A stretch of DNA of 28,368 bases, from assembly GCA_002293525.1 (NCBI GenBank), contig DBDJ01000059.1, positions 1 to 28,368 of the forward strand. Reading direction: 5' to 3'. Of the stretch, positions 28,335 through 28,368 are shown in pieces. The position numbers and the translations under genes were made by a program. The notes below the pieces were generated by a model. The model did not search any database. It had not been told where the DNA came from and saw nothing but the letters and a program-made list of their open reading frames with translations. How positions within the stretch are numbered: the first letter of the stretch is position 1; each line of letters starts with the position of its first letter. Source of the DNA: Lachnospiraceae bacterium UBA935 (GTDB taxonomy: Bacteria > Bacillota > Clostridia > Lachnospirales > Lachnospiraceae).

Positions 28335-28364
28335 GGCTCGGGGGCCGGAGGGCTGGACGGTCGG
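28335..28364. repeat. GC-rich 30-mer, right copy of the distant inverted pair
   Basis: GGCTCGGGGGCCGGAGGGCT followed by GGACGGTCGG is the reverse complement of 11100-11129 at 28 of 30 positions. It stands out from AT-rich surroundings and reaches almost to the window end, so homology may continue beyond it. Confidence 0.7.
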
Positions 28365-28368
28365 TTTT

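Overview
The window looks like a mosaic, accessory-rich stretch of a low- to mid-GC Firmicutes chromosome, probably a gut clostridium of the Lachnospiraceae type. The reasons are the strong GGAGG ribosome binding sites, short lipoprotein signals, YesN-like membrane AraC regulators beside family-1 solute-binding lipoproteins, ArpU/XhlA-type phage genes and a holin-like type I toxin. Taxonomy is inferred from style only. Base composition changes sharply between blocks: AT-rich at 1.2-2 kb, 4.4-6.7 kb and 23.7-28.3 kb, GC-rich at 8.2-23.3 kb. This suggests several separate acquisitions.

Layout. 1-1182: 3' part of an IS1634-like transposase. 1.5-7.1 kb: a prophage shell containing a CI-like XRE repressor (+) and, on the minus strand, an ArpU-like late regulator, a short coding remnant, a 57-aa phage-type protein, a ComEC-like metallo-beta-lactamase-fold hydrolase, a collagen-like protein, an XhlA-like protein, a frameshifted holin, a 36-aa membrane peptide and a GH25 endolysin closed by a strong terminator. 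No integrase, replication, terminase, capsid or tail genes are present. 7.1-11.0 kb: a two-gene minus-strand unit made of an SF2 helicase with two C-terminal membrane segments and a 290-aa protein of unknown function, followed by a second, partial copy of the helicase 3' end.

11.1-23.3 kb is the most distinctive region. Two membrane-spanning AraC regulators (minus strand) lie among three paralogous lipoproteins (plus strand), in which an N-terminal propeller-like domain is fused to a family-1 solute-binding domain. No ABC permease or ATPase is present. The divergent AraC/lipoprotein intergenic regions share an operator-like block, and all three lipoprotein genes carry the same leader: a GGAGA near the predicted 5' end, then a hairpin, then the start codon. 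I read this as a duplicated ligand-sensing module rather than a complete importer.

23.3-28.4 kb: a small lipoprotein, a 5'-truncated M23 peptidase, a small possible mobile-element gene, a large serine recombinase preceded by four 12-bp direct repeats, a frameshifted holin-like type I toxin whose antisense-RNA promoter is intact, and a cluster of three small minus-strand genes, two with signal peptides, behind a promoter with a possible CcpA site. A GC-rich 30-mer near the right end is an inverted copy of one at 11.1 kb. I saw no tRNA, rRNA or CRISPR array.
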